Of a stretch of DNA of 64,000 bases, positions 17,586 through 34,942 are shown piece by piece. Below the pieces are notes generated by a model. It was not told where the DNA came from and searched no databases. It saw nothing but the letters and a program-made list of their open reading frames with translations. The stretch's first letter is position 1, and each line of letters begins with the position of its first letter. Source of the stretch: Bifidobacterium santillanense (GTDB lineage Bacteria; Actinomycetota; Actinomycetes; Actinomycetales; Bifidobacteriaceae); assembly GCF_018555385.1 (NCBI RefSeq), contig NZ_JAFEJS010000004.1:161199-225198 (forward strand). Direction: 5' to 3'. The translations under genes and the position numbers were made by a program.

Positions 17586-20500
17586 GCTTGCCTCGTTTCG
17601 AATACGGTGTCGATCTCGCCCGCGCACGCCGGGCAGACGGTGCGCATGCGGCAGTGGGACAGGTGGGCCTTGGTCGGGTGGGCGGTCAGATGTTCGGACC
17701 GGCTCGCGGCGGCCGCGAAGAACACGCGCGCGATCATCGTGAGCGACCACAGGGCCTGCGTGCCGTCGAGCGAGGCGAGCGCGCGCCACTGCGTCGCGGT
17801 GACGCCGTCCGGCAGGCCCATGTCGGTCCCGTCCACCACGCCCGGACGCTCCGGGTCGAGCACGGGCATCTCGAGGATCCTCGACGCCTCGCGGAAGTAG
17901 GAGCGCGGCGTGAACCCGTCGGCGTTGAGCGAGCCGCGCGAGAACAGCGCGGGCTGGTGGAGGCCCTCCGGCGCGTGGCTCTCCGCGGGCGCGGCCTTGT
18001 GCTCGACGTGGAACAGCGCGCATTGGCCGATCCGCGGCGCGACGGCGAGCGCCCGGGCGCCGCGCGGGGCCGGCGAGCCGTCCGCGAGGTGTTCGGGGAA
18101 AGTCACGCCGAGCTGGTAGCACACGAGCTGCAGGTCGTTGGAGATCTGGTTCTGCACGGGCGTGCGCCCGGTCTTGTAGTCGATGAGCCGCAGCCGTTCG
18201 GTGCCGTCGGGCATCAGGCGCGTCTCCATGCGGTCGATGCGGCCCGTCAGGCGCACGGTCAGGTCGTCGCGCATACCCTCGGGCCAGCCGCCGACCAGGA
18301 GGCCCATGAGTCCGGCGAGCCCGTGGCGGTCGAGCGTCTCGACGCCGGGGGTCGCGTTGACGGCGGCGAGGATGTCGTCCAGATCGAACCGCGCGGCGAA
18401 CTCCTCCTCGCATGAGGCGCTCTCGAGGCGTCCGGTCTCGAAGTGCTTCGCGTTGGCACCGAGGTAGTCGGGCTCGTTGGAGCCGGTGAAGTAGGCGGCG
18501 ATGTGCCCCAGGGTCTCGCCCGCGGTGCGGTCCTTGCGGATGGCGGCGTACCGGCTCGCCGGGTCGTCGATGTCGGACGGATCGGTTTTGAGTTCGTCGT
18601 AGATCGCGACGAGCCGGTCCGTGACGGCCTTGAGGCACCTGTCGCGGGACTCGCCGGCCATGAAGCCGGGCAGGTCGAGCCCCTCCTCGCTGCCGCGCTG
18701 GGCGACCGCGTGGATGAGCGTGCCGAAGCCGGTGGCGACGCTGCTCGGGCGCGGTCCGGCGAACGTGTTCTCCAGCATCCAGCACACCGGGCACTCCCAC
18801 AGCCGGTCCACGGAGGACGGCGACAGGGAGACCACCGGCGGGCGGGCGGGGGCGTCCGGACCGGGCGCGAGGTCCGCGCCCGCCGCGTCACCGCCATGGT
18901 GCGGCGGATACGTCCAGTTGTCGGGATCGGCGGACTCGACGCCGTGGTCGGCGAGCAACGCGAGCGCGGCGGCCGCGTCGCGCGCCTCGTCGGAGCCGGC
19001 CGGGCTGGTCGCCAGGACGACGCGCGCGGCCGCGACCAGTCCGCGCGGGTCGGCGTCGAGGCCCGCGAACGCGCCGGATCCGGCGTCCGCCCCTCCCACC
19101 TCGGTGAAGCGGGAGGAGCCGCGGTCGTAGCGTTCCGGCAGGTAGCCGTAGAGGAAGTCGGAGGGCGTCAGGTCGTCGCTCATCACGGCGCTGACCGTCA
19201 CGCGGAGGTCGGCGCGGGTGAGCGCGACCAGCAGGCTCTTCTTCTCGGAGGAGAGCACCGACTCCAGCCGCGGGTCGTGCGCGGAGCCGGCGCCCCGGGC
19301 GGGCCCGCCGTGCAGGACGACGTCGGCGAGGTCCTCGCCGCCGAACATCGTGTTGCGTTCGGCGAGGTTGGGCCACACGTTCTGCTGGACGGCGGGGCAC
19401 CACACGTACGCCCAGTGCCGTCCGGCCGCGCCGGCGGGCGTGGTCAGGGTGACGGCCTGCTCGACCGGGCCGATGTGGGCGAGCGAGTCGGCCTCGATTT
19501 GCATGGCGCGCACCTGCGCGATGAAGTGGACGACGTCGTGGCCGGCGGTGCCGCCCTCGGCGTACTGGAACAGGCGCATCGCCGCATCGAGGCGGTCGTT
19601 GGCCGCACGGCCCTCGGGGGTGTTGTCGAGCGCGGCGCGCTGCCAGACGCGGGCCACGCCGGTCGCGTCCCAGGCGAGCGCGAGCGCGAACTGCGGGCCG
19701 TCGCCGGCGAGCCGGTCGAGGCCCCCGGCGACCTTGTCGACGAGCAGCCACAGGCGTTGGAACGCCCGAAGCTGCGGGTCGGTGCCGACGACCCGTCCGA
19801 CGGCGGCGACCACGGCGTCGGCGGGCGCGCGCGGATCGTCGAGCGCGAGCATCGCGTACAGCGCGTTCAGGCCGAACGCTGGCGCCTCGTCGGCGGCCAG
19901 CGGGTCGAGCAGCGAGTCGTCGACCATCGGCACGGCGGCGGACGGCGTCCCGTCCGCGTCGCGCCGCGCGCGATCGGCGTCGGTCAGGGTCCGCCAGCCG
20001 CGTACCAGCGCGGCGAGCGTCTCCCCCGTGCCCGCGGGATCGCCGTCGGCCGCGGTATCGTGGGACTCCGCCTCGCCGATCGTCGTCGTGCCCGCATCGG
20101 ACGCGTCGTCGCCGATCACCGCGGAGAGCGATTCGAGCGCGTGCATCGCGGATTCGATGACCTCGAGGCGCGCGGGCCGGCCCTCGCCCGGCCTTGCACC
20201 GGTCGTGATCAGCGGTCCGGCCATCAGCGTCGCGACGCGGGAGCGGGCGAACGCGGCGATCCCGCGCAGGGTCATGTCGGCGCCGTCGAGGCCCCGGCGG
20301 CGCAGTCGGGCGAGTTCGATCAGCGCGAACAGGCCCTGCACGAACGGCTCCTCGTTGAGGGGGCGGGTGACCGACGAGTAGCGCACGGGCACGCCGTCGC
20401 GGCGCAGACGCTCGCCGAACGCGCGCACGGTGGCGTTGTCGTGCGCGATGACGGCCATGTCGTTCCACTGCGCGTCGCCGTCGAGCCGGGCGCGTTTGAT

Positions 20501-21871
20501 GCGCCAGACCACGTCGTCGAGCTCCTCGCGAGGCGAACGGTACAGGGCCGTCGCGAGCGAGCCGTCGGACGGCTCCGGGGCGTGGGCACCGAGCGGCGCG
20601 ATCGGCCATGCGCCGGGCAGCCGCGGCGTCTTGCCGGGACGATCCGGCAGCGGAGTCGGATCGTCCTCCGGCGAGGGGATGGACAGGGAGACGCGCGCCG
20701 CGACGATGTCGCGGTAGGTGGGGCGCGGCGCGCCGGCCGCGGGTTCGGAGACGGCGCCGGGTCGACCGTCGCCGCGCGCGGCAGCGACGTCGTCCACCGC
20801 GTCCGCGGCGACGCGTACGGGCGTCGCGTGCAGCGGGCCGTCGCACGCCCGCGCGAAGAGGTATTCGGGGTAGGAGCCGCGGAAGGTCTGCACCGACTCG
20901 TCCGGGTTGCCGACGAGCAGGAGTCGCGCGCCGGCGCCGGCCAGCGCCTCGAGGAAGTTCAGGCCGGCGAGCGTGGTGTCCTGGAAGTCGTCGACGACGA
21001 GCAGACGCGGCAACGACGCCGTCCCCGCGGCGCGACGGCGCAGCACGGCCGCGCCCTCGACCAGCAGCCGGGAGGCGTCGAGCCGGTATTCGCCGGGATA
21101 CGTGCGTTCGATCGCCGCGACGTATTCGCGGCGCAGCGCGAACGCCAGACGCCACTGCAGCTCCAGTCGCTCGCCGGCCGGACCCTGTGCGCGGGCGGCG
21201 GCGACCAGCTCGTCCTCGCGGTCGAACGAGGCGCCGAGCTCGTTCATGCGGGCGAGCATGTCGCGCAGCTGGTCGACGAACGCGGACGAGACGCCGCGCG
21301 CGAACATCTCGTCGGTCGAGGCCGCGCCCGCGGTCCCGTCGGCATCGGGGTCGGCGGCGCGCGGGGCGTCGTCCTCGAACGAGGCCACCGCGCGCGCCCA
21401 GTCGTCGGACGCGAAGTAGGCGCGCAGCAGGCCGCACGTGCCGCACAGGTCGCCGACGCGGGCGTGCGCCAGGTGCGCGGCCAGCACGCCGCGCAGCAGG
21501 GCGTCCTGTTCGGCGCCGTTGAGCAGCCTCGGCGCGCTCTCCCCGGCCGCGAACCGCTCGCCGGCGATCGCGCGGAACGCGACGGCCGACAGCGTCGTGA
21601 CGGGCCTGACCTGCGCGGACGCGCCGATCACGCGGATCGCGCGGTCGCCCAGACGGTCCGCGATCACGCGGTCGGGGACGGTCATCGCCGCCGCATCCCC
21701 GCCGAAGCGCTCCAGCGCGGCCAGCAGCGCGGCGAACGCGAACTCGGTCTTGCCTCCCCTCGGCGGCGCGGCGGCGAGCAGGACGCGCGGCGCCCCGGCC
21801 TGGACGCCGTCGTCCGCGAACAGCGTGTGCAGCGCGTCGGTCGCGCTCATGGTCTGCATCGTGTCGGTCAT
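17582..21871 (-). CDS. AdnA-like helicase-nuclease subunit with Fe-S nuclease
   Basis: A 1,429-residue partner of the downstream helicase. The N-terminal motor is degenerate: Walker A reads AAAPPRGGKTEF (K41, first glycine lost) and motif II is VVDDFQDTT rather than DExQD. The C-terminal half carries a RecB-like nuclease with GRIDRME, LIDYKTGR and LQLVCYQLG. The cysteine in WECPVCW and three more in CRMRTVCPAC at the end fit the Fe-S-stapled nuclease of AddB/AdnA. I infer a nuclease subunit with a weak or silent motor, as described for AdnA. No Shine-Dalgarno is clear before MTDTMQTM; in-frame ATGs at 21859 and 21850 are alternatives. Confidence 0.85.
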   Translation of the reverse strand: MTDTMQTMSATDALHTLFADDGVQAGAPRVLLAAAPPRGGKTEFAFAALLAALERFGGDAAAMTVPDRVIADRLGDRAIRVIGASAQVRPVTTLSAVAFRAIAGERFAAGESAPRLLNGAEQDALLRGVLAAHLAHARVGDLCGTCGLLRAYFASDDWARAVASFEDDAPRAADPDADGTAGAASTDEMFARGVSSAFVDQLRDMLARMNELGASFDREDELVAAARAQGPAGERLELQWRLAFALRREYVAAIERTYPGEYRLDASRLLVEGAAVLRRRAAGTASLPRLLVVDDFQDTTLAGLNFLEALAGAGARLLLVGNPDESVQTFRGSYPEYLFARACDGPLHATPVRVAADAVDDVAAARGDGRPGAVSEPAAGAPRPTYRDIVAARVSLSIPSPEDDPTPLPDRPGKTPRLPGAWPIAPLGAHAPEPSDGSLATALYRSPREELDDVVWRIKRARLDGDAQWNDMAVIAHDNATVRAFGERLRRDGVPVRYSSVTRPLNEEPFVQGLFALIELARLRRRGLDGADMTLRGIAAFARSRVATLMAGPLITTGARPGEGRPARLEVIESAMHALESLSAVIGDDASDAGTTTIGEAESHDTAADGDPAGTGETLAALVRGWRTLTDADRARRDADGTPSAAVPMVDDSLLDPLAADEAPAFGLNALYAMLALDDPRAPADAVVAAVGRVVGTDPQLRAFQRLWLLVDKVAGGLDRLAGDGPQFALALAWDATGVARVWQRAALDNTPEGRAANDRLDAAMRLFQYAEGGTAGHDVVHFIAQVRAMQIEADSLAHIGPVEQAVTLTTPAGAAGRHWAYVWCPAVQQNVWPNLAERNTMFGGEDLADVVLHGGPARGAGSAHDPRLESVLSSEKKSLLVALTRADLRVTVSAVMSDDLTPSDFLYGYLPERYDRGSSRFTEVGGADAGSGAFAGLDADPRGLVAAARVVLATSPAGSDEARDAAAALALLADHGVESADPDNWTYPPHHGGDAAGADLAPGPDAPARPPVVSLSPSSVDRLWECPVCWMLENTFAGPRPSSVATGFGTLIHAVAQRGSEEGLDLPGFMAGESRDRCLKAVTDRLVAIYDELKTDPSDIDDPASRYAAIRKDRTAGETLGHIAAYFTGSNEPDYLGANAKHFETGRLESASCEEEFAARFDLDDILAAVNATPGVETLDRHGLAGLMGLLVGGWPEGMRDDLTVRLTGRIDRMETRLMPDGTERLRLIDYKTGRTPVQNQISNDLQLVCYQLGVTFPEHLADGSPAPRGARALAVAPRIGQCALFHVEHKAAPAESHAPEGLHQPALFSRGSLNADGFTPRSYFREASRILEMPVLDPERPGVVDGTDMGLPDGVTATQWRALASLDGTQALWSLTMIARVFFAAAASRSEHLTAHPTKAHLSHCRMRTVCPACAGEIDTVFETRQA

Positions 21872-22093
21872 GGTTCCAGACTAAGTCCCTTCCCGTCGGA
21901 CGGTGGATGTGCACCGGTTTTCGACCGGACATCGCCGCCTCCGGCGTGTCGCGTCGGCGTCCCCGCGCGGGGAGGGCGCGGGATTCCGCCGGCGTTATGG
22001 CCCGGTCTTGACTACACTGGGCTTACAGAAGGTGGGGACTCGGCCTCGCGCCGACGCGACTTCGCACCGCACGCACCATAAGGAGTTTGAAGA

Positions 22094-22729
22094 ATGGTCG
22101 ATTATGACGCCGCGGTCGCGGCTGTGCAGGATCCGAACGCGGATCCCGTGTTTCTGGCGAAAATCGCATACGAGAACCCGGAGTTCGGCGCGAACGTCGC
22201 GGTGAACCCGCGCGCCTACCCCGGCCTGATCCGCTGGCTCGCCGAGTTCGGCGACGACCGCGCGCGCCAGACGGTCGCGCAGCTGGGGTATGCGGTGTCC
22301 GACTCCCCCGCCGGCGCCCATCAGCCGTCCGAATCCGCCGAGGAGCCGTCGGCGCCCGCCGCCGCGGACGCGTCGTCGTACGACGACGGCCCGGCGTACG
22401 GATACGCCCCGTCCGGGCAGGCCGCCGCCCCGGCCGACGCCGCGCAGGCCGCGGCCCGTCCGGTCTCGTTCGAACCGCACCCCCGTCCCGCCTCCTACGG
22501 CGAGGACGCCTACGTGCAGCCGGCGAGGAACCCCTACGGCTTCACCGCCGCGCAGGCCGCGTCCACCACCGATCAGATGCAGATGGCCGAGATCGCCCGC
22601 AGCGCGCCCGAGCTGTACGCCGATCTGGCGCGCAATCCCAACCTGTACCCGGCGCTCGTCGACTGGCTCGCGCAGCTGCACGACCCGGCGGTCGACGCCG
22701 CGCTCGCCGCGCGCACCCCGCGGTTCTGA
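22094..22729 (+). CDS. LRV-repeat (variant leucine-rich) protein
   Basis: A 211-residue protein of two similar lobes joined by a disordered linker. Lobe 1 (about 5-62) contains AYENPEFGANVAVNPRAYPG followed by a LIRWLAEFGDD helix. Lobe 2 (about 152-205) contains ARSAPELYADLARNPNLYPA followed by a LVDWLAQLHDP helix. These are LRV-like helical repeats known from actinobacterial proteins of unknown role. The 80-residue linker is rich in Ala, Pro, Ser and Tyr. AAGGAG lies upstream at normal spacing. The next gene, an FHA protein, starts 26 bp on, so the pair is an operon and may take part in phosphorylation-dependent signalling. The function is not established. Confidence 0.8.
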   Translation: MVDYDAAVAAVQDPNADPVFLAKIAYENPEFGANVAVNPRAYPGLIRWLAEFGDDRARQTVAQLGYAVSDSPAGAHQPSESAEEPSAPAAADASSYDDGPAYGYAPSGQAAAPADAAQAAARPVSFEPHPRPASYGEDAYVQPARNPYGFTAAQAASTTDQMQMAEIARSAPELYADLARNPNLYPALVDWLAQLHDPAVDAALAARTPRF

Positions 22730-22755
22730 CGGTCCCACGCCAAGGAGGTTCTGCC

Positions 22756-23580
22756 ATGACCCGAACGATCCCGTTCCCTCCCGCGCCGGAACCCGGCTGG
22801 TATGCGGATGACGCCCTCCCCGCGCCGGGCGCCGGTCCCGCGCGCGAGCTGATGGACGACATCCAATCCGTCGCCGACGAGCCGTTCGACGCCGAGGCGC
22901 TCGACGGCGCTGGCGACGGCCTGCCCGCCGCGCTGAGCGCCATCGAGGACGTCGACGACGAGTATCCCGCCACCAGCGCCGCGATCCCGATGCACACCGT
23001 GCCGATGACGCAGCACGCCGGCGGCGACAGCGGCCTCGCGGAGCTCTCGCGGGCCACCGGCGACGTGCTGCGGACGCTGCCGCGCCATCAGGAGCCGGCC
23101 GACGCCGCGTCCGGGGAGTCTTCCGGCGAGCCGGCCCCCGGCTCCTCCCCCGCGTCGTCGGCGGCCGGTCCGGCCGCCGTGCCGGCCGTGTCCCCCGCCG
23201 GCGGACCGACGCCGGCCTCGTCCGACGCGTCGCCCCGCCGCACCTACGTGCTGCGCAACGGCTCCACCGGGCAGTCGATCGTCGTCGACTCCAGCATGCT
23301 GCTGGGCCGTCGCCCGTCCAATCCGGTGCCCGACGGCGCGAGGATCGTCCAGCTCGAGGATCCGACGCGCACCATCTCGCGCAACCACGCGACGATCACG
23401 ATGGACGAGGACGGCCGGCTGTGGCTCGACGACTGCCGGTCGCTCAACGGCACGTTCCTCGTCATCGACGGGCACGACCACAAGATCGCCTCGGGCGAGG
23501 CCGTCGCTGTGGCCGCTCCGGCCTCCATCCGATTCGGCGATCAGCTGTTCGAGCTGACGGAACGCACGTCCGAGGACTGA
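22756..23580 (+). CDS. FHA-domain protein
   Basis: A 274-residue cytoplasmic protein. The first 150 residues are acidic then Ala/Pro/Ser-rich and look disordered. Residues about 160-270 are an FHA domain: the phosphothreonine-binding signature appears as LLGRRPSNP, then TRTISRNHATI (the S-x-x-H element) and DCRSLNGTFL (N-G motif). It should bind a pThr partner of a Ser/Thr kinase. AAGGAGG precedes the ATG. It follows the LRV-repeat gene in one transcription unit and ends before a shared terminator that faces rpoC. Confidence 0.9.
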   Translation: MTRTIPFPPAPEPGWYADDALPAPGAGPARELMDDIQSVADEPFDAEALDGAGDGLPAALSAIEDVDDEYPATSAAIPMHTVPMTQHAGGDSGLAELSRATGDVLRTLPRHQEPADAASGESSGEPAPGSSPASSAAGPAAVPAVSPAGGPTPASSDASPRRTYVLRNGSTGQSIVVDSSMLLGRRPSNPVPDGARIVQLEDPTRTISRNHATITMDEDGRLWLDDCRSLNGTFLVIDGHDHKIASGEAVAVAAPASIRFGDQLFELTERTSED

Positions 23581-23639
23581 CGCCGGCGTCCGGACGATCC
23601 GCGCCCCGTGCGCGCCGCGCACCCGCCGCCTACGACGAA

Positions 23640-23684
23640 GGGCCGTGACCTCTCCCCGCTTGGGGAGGTGGTCACGGCCCTTTC
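23640..23684. terminator. Bidirectional terminator between FHA gene and rpoC
   Basis: GGGCCGTGACC (23640-23650) pairs with GGTCACGGCCC (23670-23680), with an inner CTCCCC/GGGGAG stem. T-rich sequence follows on the plus strand. It lies between two convergent genes and should stop transcription from both. Confidence 0.9.
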
Positions 23685-23714
23685 GATTGCTTCGGACTAC
23701 CCTATGCTACCGGA

Positions 23715-27869
<4,155 letters not shown>

Positions 27870-28038
27870 TTGTTTCTTACGTCCTTACTTGAAAACGGTT
27901 CTAACGTTGCTCGTTCTGCTTGCTCGTGGGCGGCGCCCCGCCGTCCGCCCTCCCGGGGCGGGGCGGGGACGCCGCATGACGACTGCGCTCAGTCGTGCGT
28001 TACCGTGTCCGCTGTGCGGGGCTCGCGCCCCGCCGGGC

Positions 28039-31602
<3,564 letters not shown>

Positions 31603-31952
31603 TGGACGTTCCTTATCGCTCGCTATATCGTATGGTTCCCCGGGAGCGCACGCATGGCCACCATATGCCTCTGCGGACGCTTCATCGTTGATGGCATGCC
31701 CGCAATATGACATACCCTATGCAAACAAACAACTCTAGTGGTATGGCTGGACGTCCATACCCGCAGGCCCCGCTTCCCCATGCCGCGGGGCGGAAATCAA
31801 CACAATCCCGTCACATTTCGGGCCGATGCGCGGCGGACCGGACGGATCCGCGGCGATGACGACTGCAACGAGGGCATGAACAACTCCGCATACCGGGACC
31901 GACCGGACGGACGGCGACGCGCCGACTCATGGCGGAGACGCCGACCCCAGGG
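31603..31952 (-). other. rpoB upstream region
   Basis: This 350-bp gap between the rpoB start and the end of the upstream minus-strand gene must hold the rpoBC promoter. I see AT-rich sequence around 31700-31740 (minus strand TTGTTTGTTTGC then CATATTG) that could be it, but no confident -35/-10 pair, no riboswitch and no other ORF with a ribosome-binding site. Confidence 0.4.
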
Positions 31953-32669
31953 CTACTGCACCTCGATGGTGACCGGCTGGCTCTTGACCTTCGGCGCCTT
32001 CTTGAGGCTCAGCACGCCCACGTACGTGCCGCGGTCCACCTTGGACAGGCTGTCCTGATCCTGCACGCACTCGTCGGTCGTGCGGCTCGTGTTCCAGGTG
32101 ATCGTCTTGACGTCCTTGTCGCCCTTGGCCATGAGCAGCGAGCGCGATTCGGCCGGACAGGAGTCGGAGCGCCAGACGGTCTTGCCGCCGGAGGTGATGG
32201 TGAGCACGCGGCCGGAGTCGGACGCGTCGATCAGGCAGGAGCCGGACCCCTCGTGCGTGATGGTCGCGACCCAGTCGAGCGATCCGCCGACCGATACCGT
32301 CGCGGTCTTCGCGGTCAGTTCGAGGCGGGTGTCCTTCGCCGAGCAGTTACGTACGGACGCGCTGTGGTGCGGCTCGGGCGAGGTGTCGCGCTCGAGGACG
32401 GAGTGGTCGGCGTTGCCGAGCGCCACGTTGACCACGGCTCCCGCGCCGCGGCCGAGGCTGTAGAGGGTGAATCCCAGCACGAAGAGGACGACGAGGGCGG
32501 CCGCGCCGACCACGATGCGGCGACGGCGGTAGATCGCGCGCTGGCGCTTGCTCGGCCTGCGCTTCTTCCCGCTCCCCCTGGGACGGGCGCCACCGGGCCC
32601 CGACCCGCGCGAAACCCCCGGACCGCCGACGCCACCGGCTCCGTAGGTTCCGTTCGGGTGCGTGCCCAT
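31953..32669 (-). CDS. Membrane-anchored protein of unknown function
   Basis: A 238-residue protein. Residues 1-50 are Gly/Pro/Arg/Lys-rich and cytoplasmic. One membrane helix (VVGAAALVVLFVLGFTLYSL, about 54-73) follows. The rest is an extracellular domain of beta-rich appearance with four cysteines (in RNCS, GSCL, DSCP and DECV) that could make two disulfides. It ends with KVKSQPVTIEVQ. The layout of basic tail, single anchor and small secreted domain is common in actinobacterial envelope proteins, and I recognise no closer family. AGGAGG lies before the ATG. It stands between rpoB and mutY. Confidence 0.75.
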   Translation of the reverse strand: MGTHPNGTYGAGGVGGPGVSRGSGPGGARPRGSGKKRRPSKRQRAIYRRRRIVVGAAALVVLFVLGFTLYSLGRGAGAVVNVALGNADHSVLERDTSPEPHHSASVRNCSAKDTRLELTAKTATVSVGGSLDWVATITHEGSGSCLIDASDSGRVLTITSGGKTVWRSDSCPAESRSLLMAKGDKDVKTITWNTSRTTDECVQDQDSLSKVDRGTYVGVLSLKKAPKVKSQPVTIEVQ

Positions 32670-32765
32670 GCTGCTCCTCCTGACTGCCGATAACGATTCC
32701 CAGTGTACGGGCGGCGGGGTTCCACGCGCCGGCGCCGCCCATGTTTCTTCACATGATGAGGCGCC

Positions 32766-33983
32766 TCAGCCCCGCGGCAGACGCAGCGAACCGTCGTCGA
32801 GGATCTCGATCAGACCGTCCTCGTCGAGGCCGGCGATGCAGGCATCGAGCTGCACGCGGTCCTTCCACAATTCCTCGACCCGTGCGCGCGGCAGCGAGCG
32901 CGGTGCGACCCGTTCGTCCACGCCCTTCGTCGTCATGCGCGGGACCGAGCCGCCTCCTCCCGGCGCACCGACCGAATCCGGCCCGGTCGGATCCGAGACG
33001 GGCGAAGCGACGGATGCGTCACGACCACCGACCATTCCCGCCTTCTCGAACGACAGGTCGCGCAACGCCTTGAGCACGATGCCGCGCACCTGACGGTCGG
33101 TGCCCTGGAAGCGCTGGCGCGGCCTCGTGCGCCGCTCCCCCAGCCCGGGACGGCCGGCCGCGAGGAACGCGCAGTCGCCGGACACCGGGCAGTGGTCGCA
33201 CAGCGGGTTCTTCGCGGTGCACACCAGCGCGCCCAGCTCCATCACCGACTGGTTCCACACGACCGAGCGCGGCTCGCGCCGGCGGACCGGAGCAAGGCGC
33301 GGCGTATCCCGGTTAGTCAGCCCCGTCCCGCCATCGGCTTCCCCGTTTCCCTCGGAGAGTCGTGAAACATCCCGTGAAACAGGTTTGTCGCCGTGTGAAA
33401 CAGGTCGTGGAACACGGCGGGCCGATTCACCGCACGCGCCGTCATCGACCGCACCGTCCTTCGGCAACACCTCGGCGGCGAGCGCGCGCTCCAACAGGCT
33501 CGCCGCTCCTCCGCGCGACTCCTCGCCGCGGAACACGCGCGCGAGGACGCGACGGATGTTCGTGTCGATCACGGCGATGCGCTCGCCGTACGCGAAGCTC
33601 ATCACGGCCGACGCGGTGTAGTCGCCGACGCCGGGCAGCGCGATCAGCGCGTCATACGTGCGTGGCAGCTCGTCACCGCATTCGGTCGACACGACGCGCG
33701 CGCACTCCTGCAGTCGCAGGGCGCGGCGCGGGTAGCCGAGCCTCCCCCACGCGGTGATCACGTCGGCCTTGGGCGCGGCGGCGAGCGCGGCGGCGTCCGG
33801 CCAGCGCTCCATCCACTGGGTCCAGTACGGCACGACGCGGCTCATCTGCGTCTGCTGGCTCATCACCTCGGAGACAAGCACGCCCCACGGGGTCGCGCGT
33901 CCGAAGCGCCACGGCAGATCGCGCGCGTTCGCCTCCCACCACGCGGCGAGCCTCAGACGGACGGATTCGGCATCCGGCGTCAT
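32766..33983 (-). CDS. mutY: A/G-specific adenine glycosylase
   Basis: A base-excision repair enzyme that removes adenine opposite 8-oxoguanine. Catalytic E39 is in SEVMSQQTQ, the HhH loop is LPGVGDYTASAV and the catalytic aspartate is in VIDTN. A [4Fe-4S] cluster site C-x6-C-x2-C-x5-C (CTAKNPLCDHCPVSGDC) is complete. Two oddities stand out. About 70 residues rich in Gly/Arg/Ser/Asp (about 171-239) are inserted between the last HhH-domain helices and the Fe-S domain. The C-terminal part lacks a clear MutT-like domain. A GTG three bases upstream of the chosen ATG is an alternative start; GGAGG fits either. Confidence 0.93.
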   Translation of the reverse strand: MTPDAESVRLRLAAWWEANARDLPWRFGRATPWGVLVSEVMSQQTQMSRVVPYWTQWMERWPDAAALAAAPKADVITAWGRLGYPRRALRLQECARVVSTECGDELPRTYDALIALPGVGDYTASAVMSFAYGERIAVIDTNIRRVLARVFRGEESRGGAASLLERALAAEVLPKDGAVDDGACGESARRVPRPVSHGDKPVSRDVSRLSEGNGEADGGTGLTNRDTPRLAPVRRREPRSVVWNQSVMELGALVCTAKNPLCDHCPVSGDCAFLAAGRPGLGERRTRPRQRFQGTDRQVRGIVLKALRDLSFEKAGMVGGRDASVASPVSDPTGPDSVGAPGGGGSVPRMTTKGVDERVAPRSLPRARVEELWKDRVQLDACIAGLDEDGLIEILDDGSLRLPRG

Positions 33984-34092
33984 CACGAATCACCTCCCGT
34001 TCACGATCGCGGACCCGCCGCGCGGGGACTCTTTCCCGTCTCGTTCACAACTGCCGGCACTTCCCCGGCGCCGCCGCACGAGCGTTCCCGGC

Positions 34093-34764
34093 TCAGCGGC
34101 CGCCGGCGAAGCCCAGCTGGCGCCAGGCCTCGTAGATGGCGATGGACGCGCAGTTGGTGAGGTTGAGGGAGCGCAGGGACGGGCGCATCGGGAGCCTCAC
34201 CTGCTCGGCCACGTGCGGGCCGGCCATGATGTCCATCGGGTCGGGGATGTTGCCCGGCTCGGGGCCGAACAGCAGGATGTCGGTCGGCTTGTACTCGATC
34301 TCGGTGTACAGCTTCGTGGCGTGCGCGGTGAACGCGATGATGCGCGAGTTCGGCATCGACTCGACGAGGTTGTCGAAGTTCGGATGCAGCACCACGTGCG
34401 CCATGTCGTGGTAGTCGAGGCCGGCGCGGCGCAGCTTCGTGTCGCGCAGGTTGAAGCCGAGCGGCTCCACCAGATGCAGGATGGTGCCGGTCACCGCGCA
34501 CAGGCGGATGGCCGAGCCGGTATTGCCGGGGATACGCGGGCTGTAGTAGCACAGGTGCGGGGTGACGGTTTCGGTCTCCGCGGCCTTCTCGGCGGAGAGC
34601 ATCGCGTCGACCACCGAGATCGGGTTGCCGTGCGCGTCGGTGACGAGTTCGTCCGGCCCGTAGTTCGACTTGCGGTAGCCGTATTCGAACATCTTCTCGA
34701 CCTTGTCCTCCGGATTGCCGGAGGCCTCCGGGCCCATGCCCGCCGTGGGTTCCATCTCACTCAT
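34093..34764 (-). CDS. TrmL-like SPOUT RNA methyltransferase
   Basis: A 223-residue SPOUT-fold methyltransferase, most like TrmL, which 2'-O-methylates the wobble nucleotide of tRNA-Leu. Knot-forming motifs are present: SPRIPGNTGSAIRLCAVTG (motif 1), LLFGPEPGNIPD (motif 2) and MRPSLRSLNLTNCASIAIYE (motif 3). The domain starts near residue 70; the first 65 residues are an acidic extension absent from the 155-residue E. coli enzyme. The start MSEMEPT has only a weak GAGAAG upstream. Other SPOUT 2'-O-methylases would share these motifs, so the exact target is inferred. Confidence 0.82.
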   Translation of the reverse strand: MSEMEPTAGMGPEASGNPEDKVEKMFEYGYRKSNYGPDELVTDAHGNPISVVDAMLSAEKAAETETVTPHLCYYSPRIPGNTGSAIRLCAVTGTILHLVEPLGFNLRDTKLRRAGLDYHDMAHVVLHPNFDNLVESMPNSRIIAFTAHATKLYTEIEYKPTDILLFGPEPGNIPDPMDIMAGPHVAEQVRLPMRPSLRSLNLTNCASIAIYEAWRQLGFAGGR

Positions 34765-34942
34765 ATTCTTCTCACCGTCGATTCGTCATTCGTCTCGGTT
34801 GTGGACTCGTGCGCGCCGCCCTGCGCGGGGCCGCGACCGACATTCGAGCATAGGACATCCTCTGCCCCATGCGTCGACGCCGGCGCGATGCGACGAATCG
34901 GCGTTCGCGGGAGAACATACGACGCCCTGAACGCCACGTGGA

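Noticed and set aside
13686..18800. 1,704-residue helicase reading
   Set aside because: The first 405 residues are an out-of-frame reading of the upstream AdnA-like gene; the true start overlaps that gene's stop at 17585.
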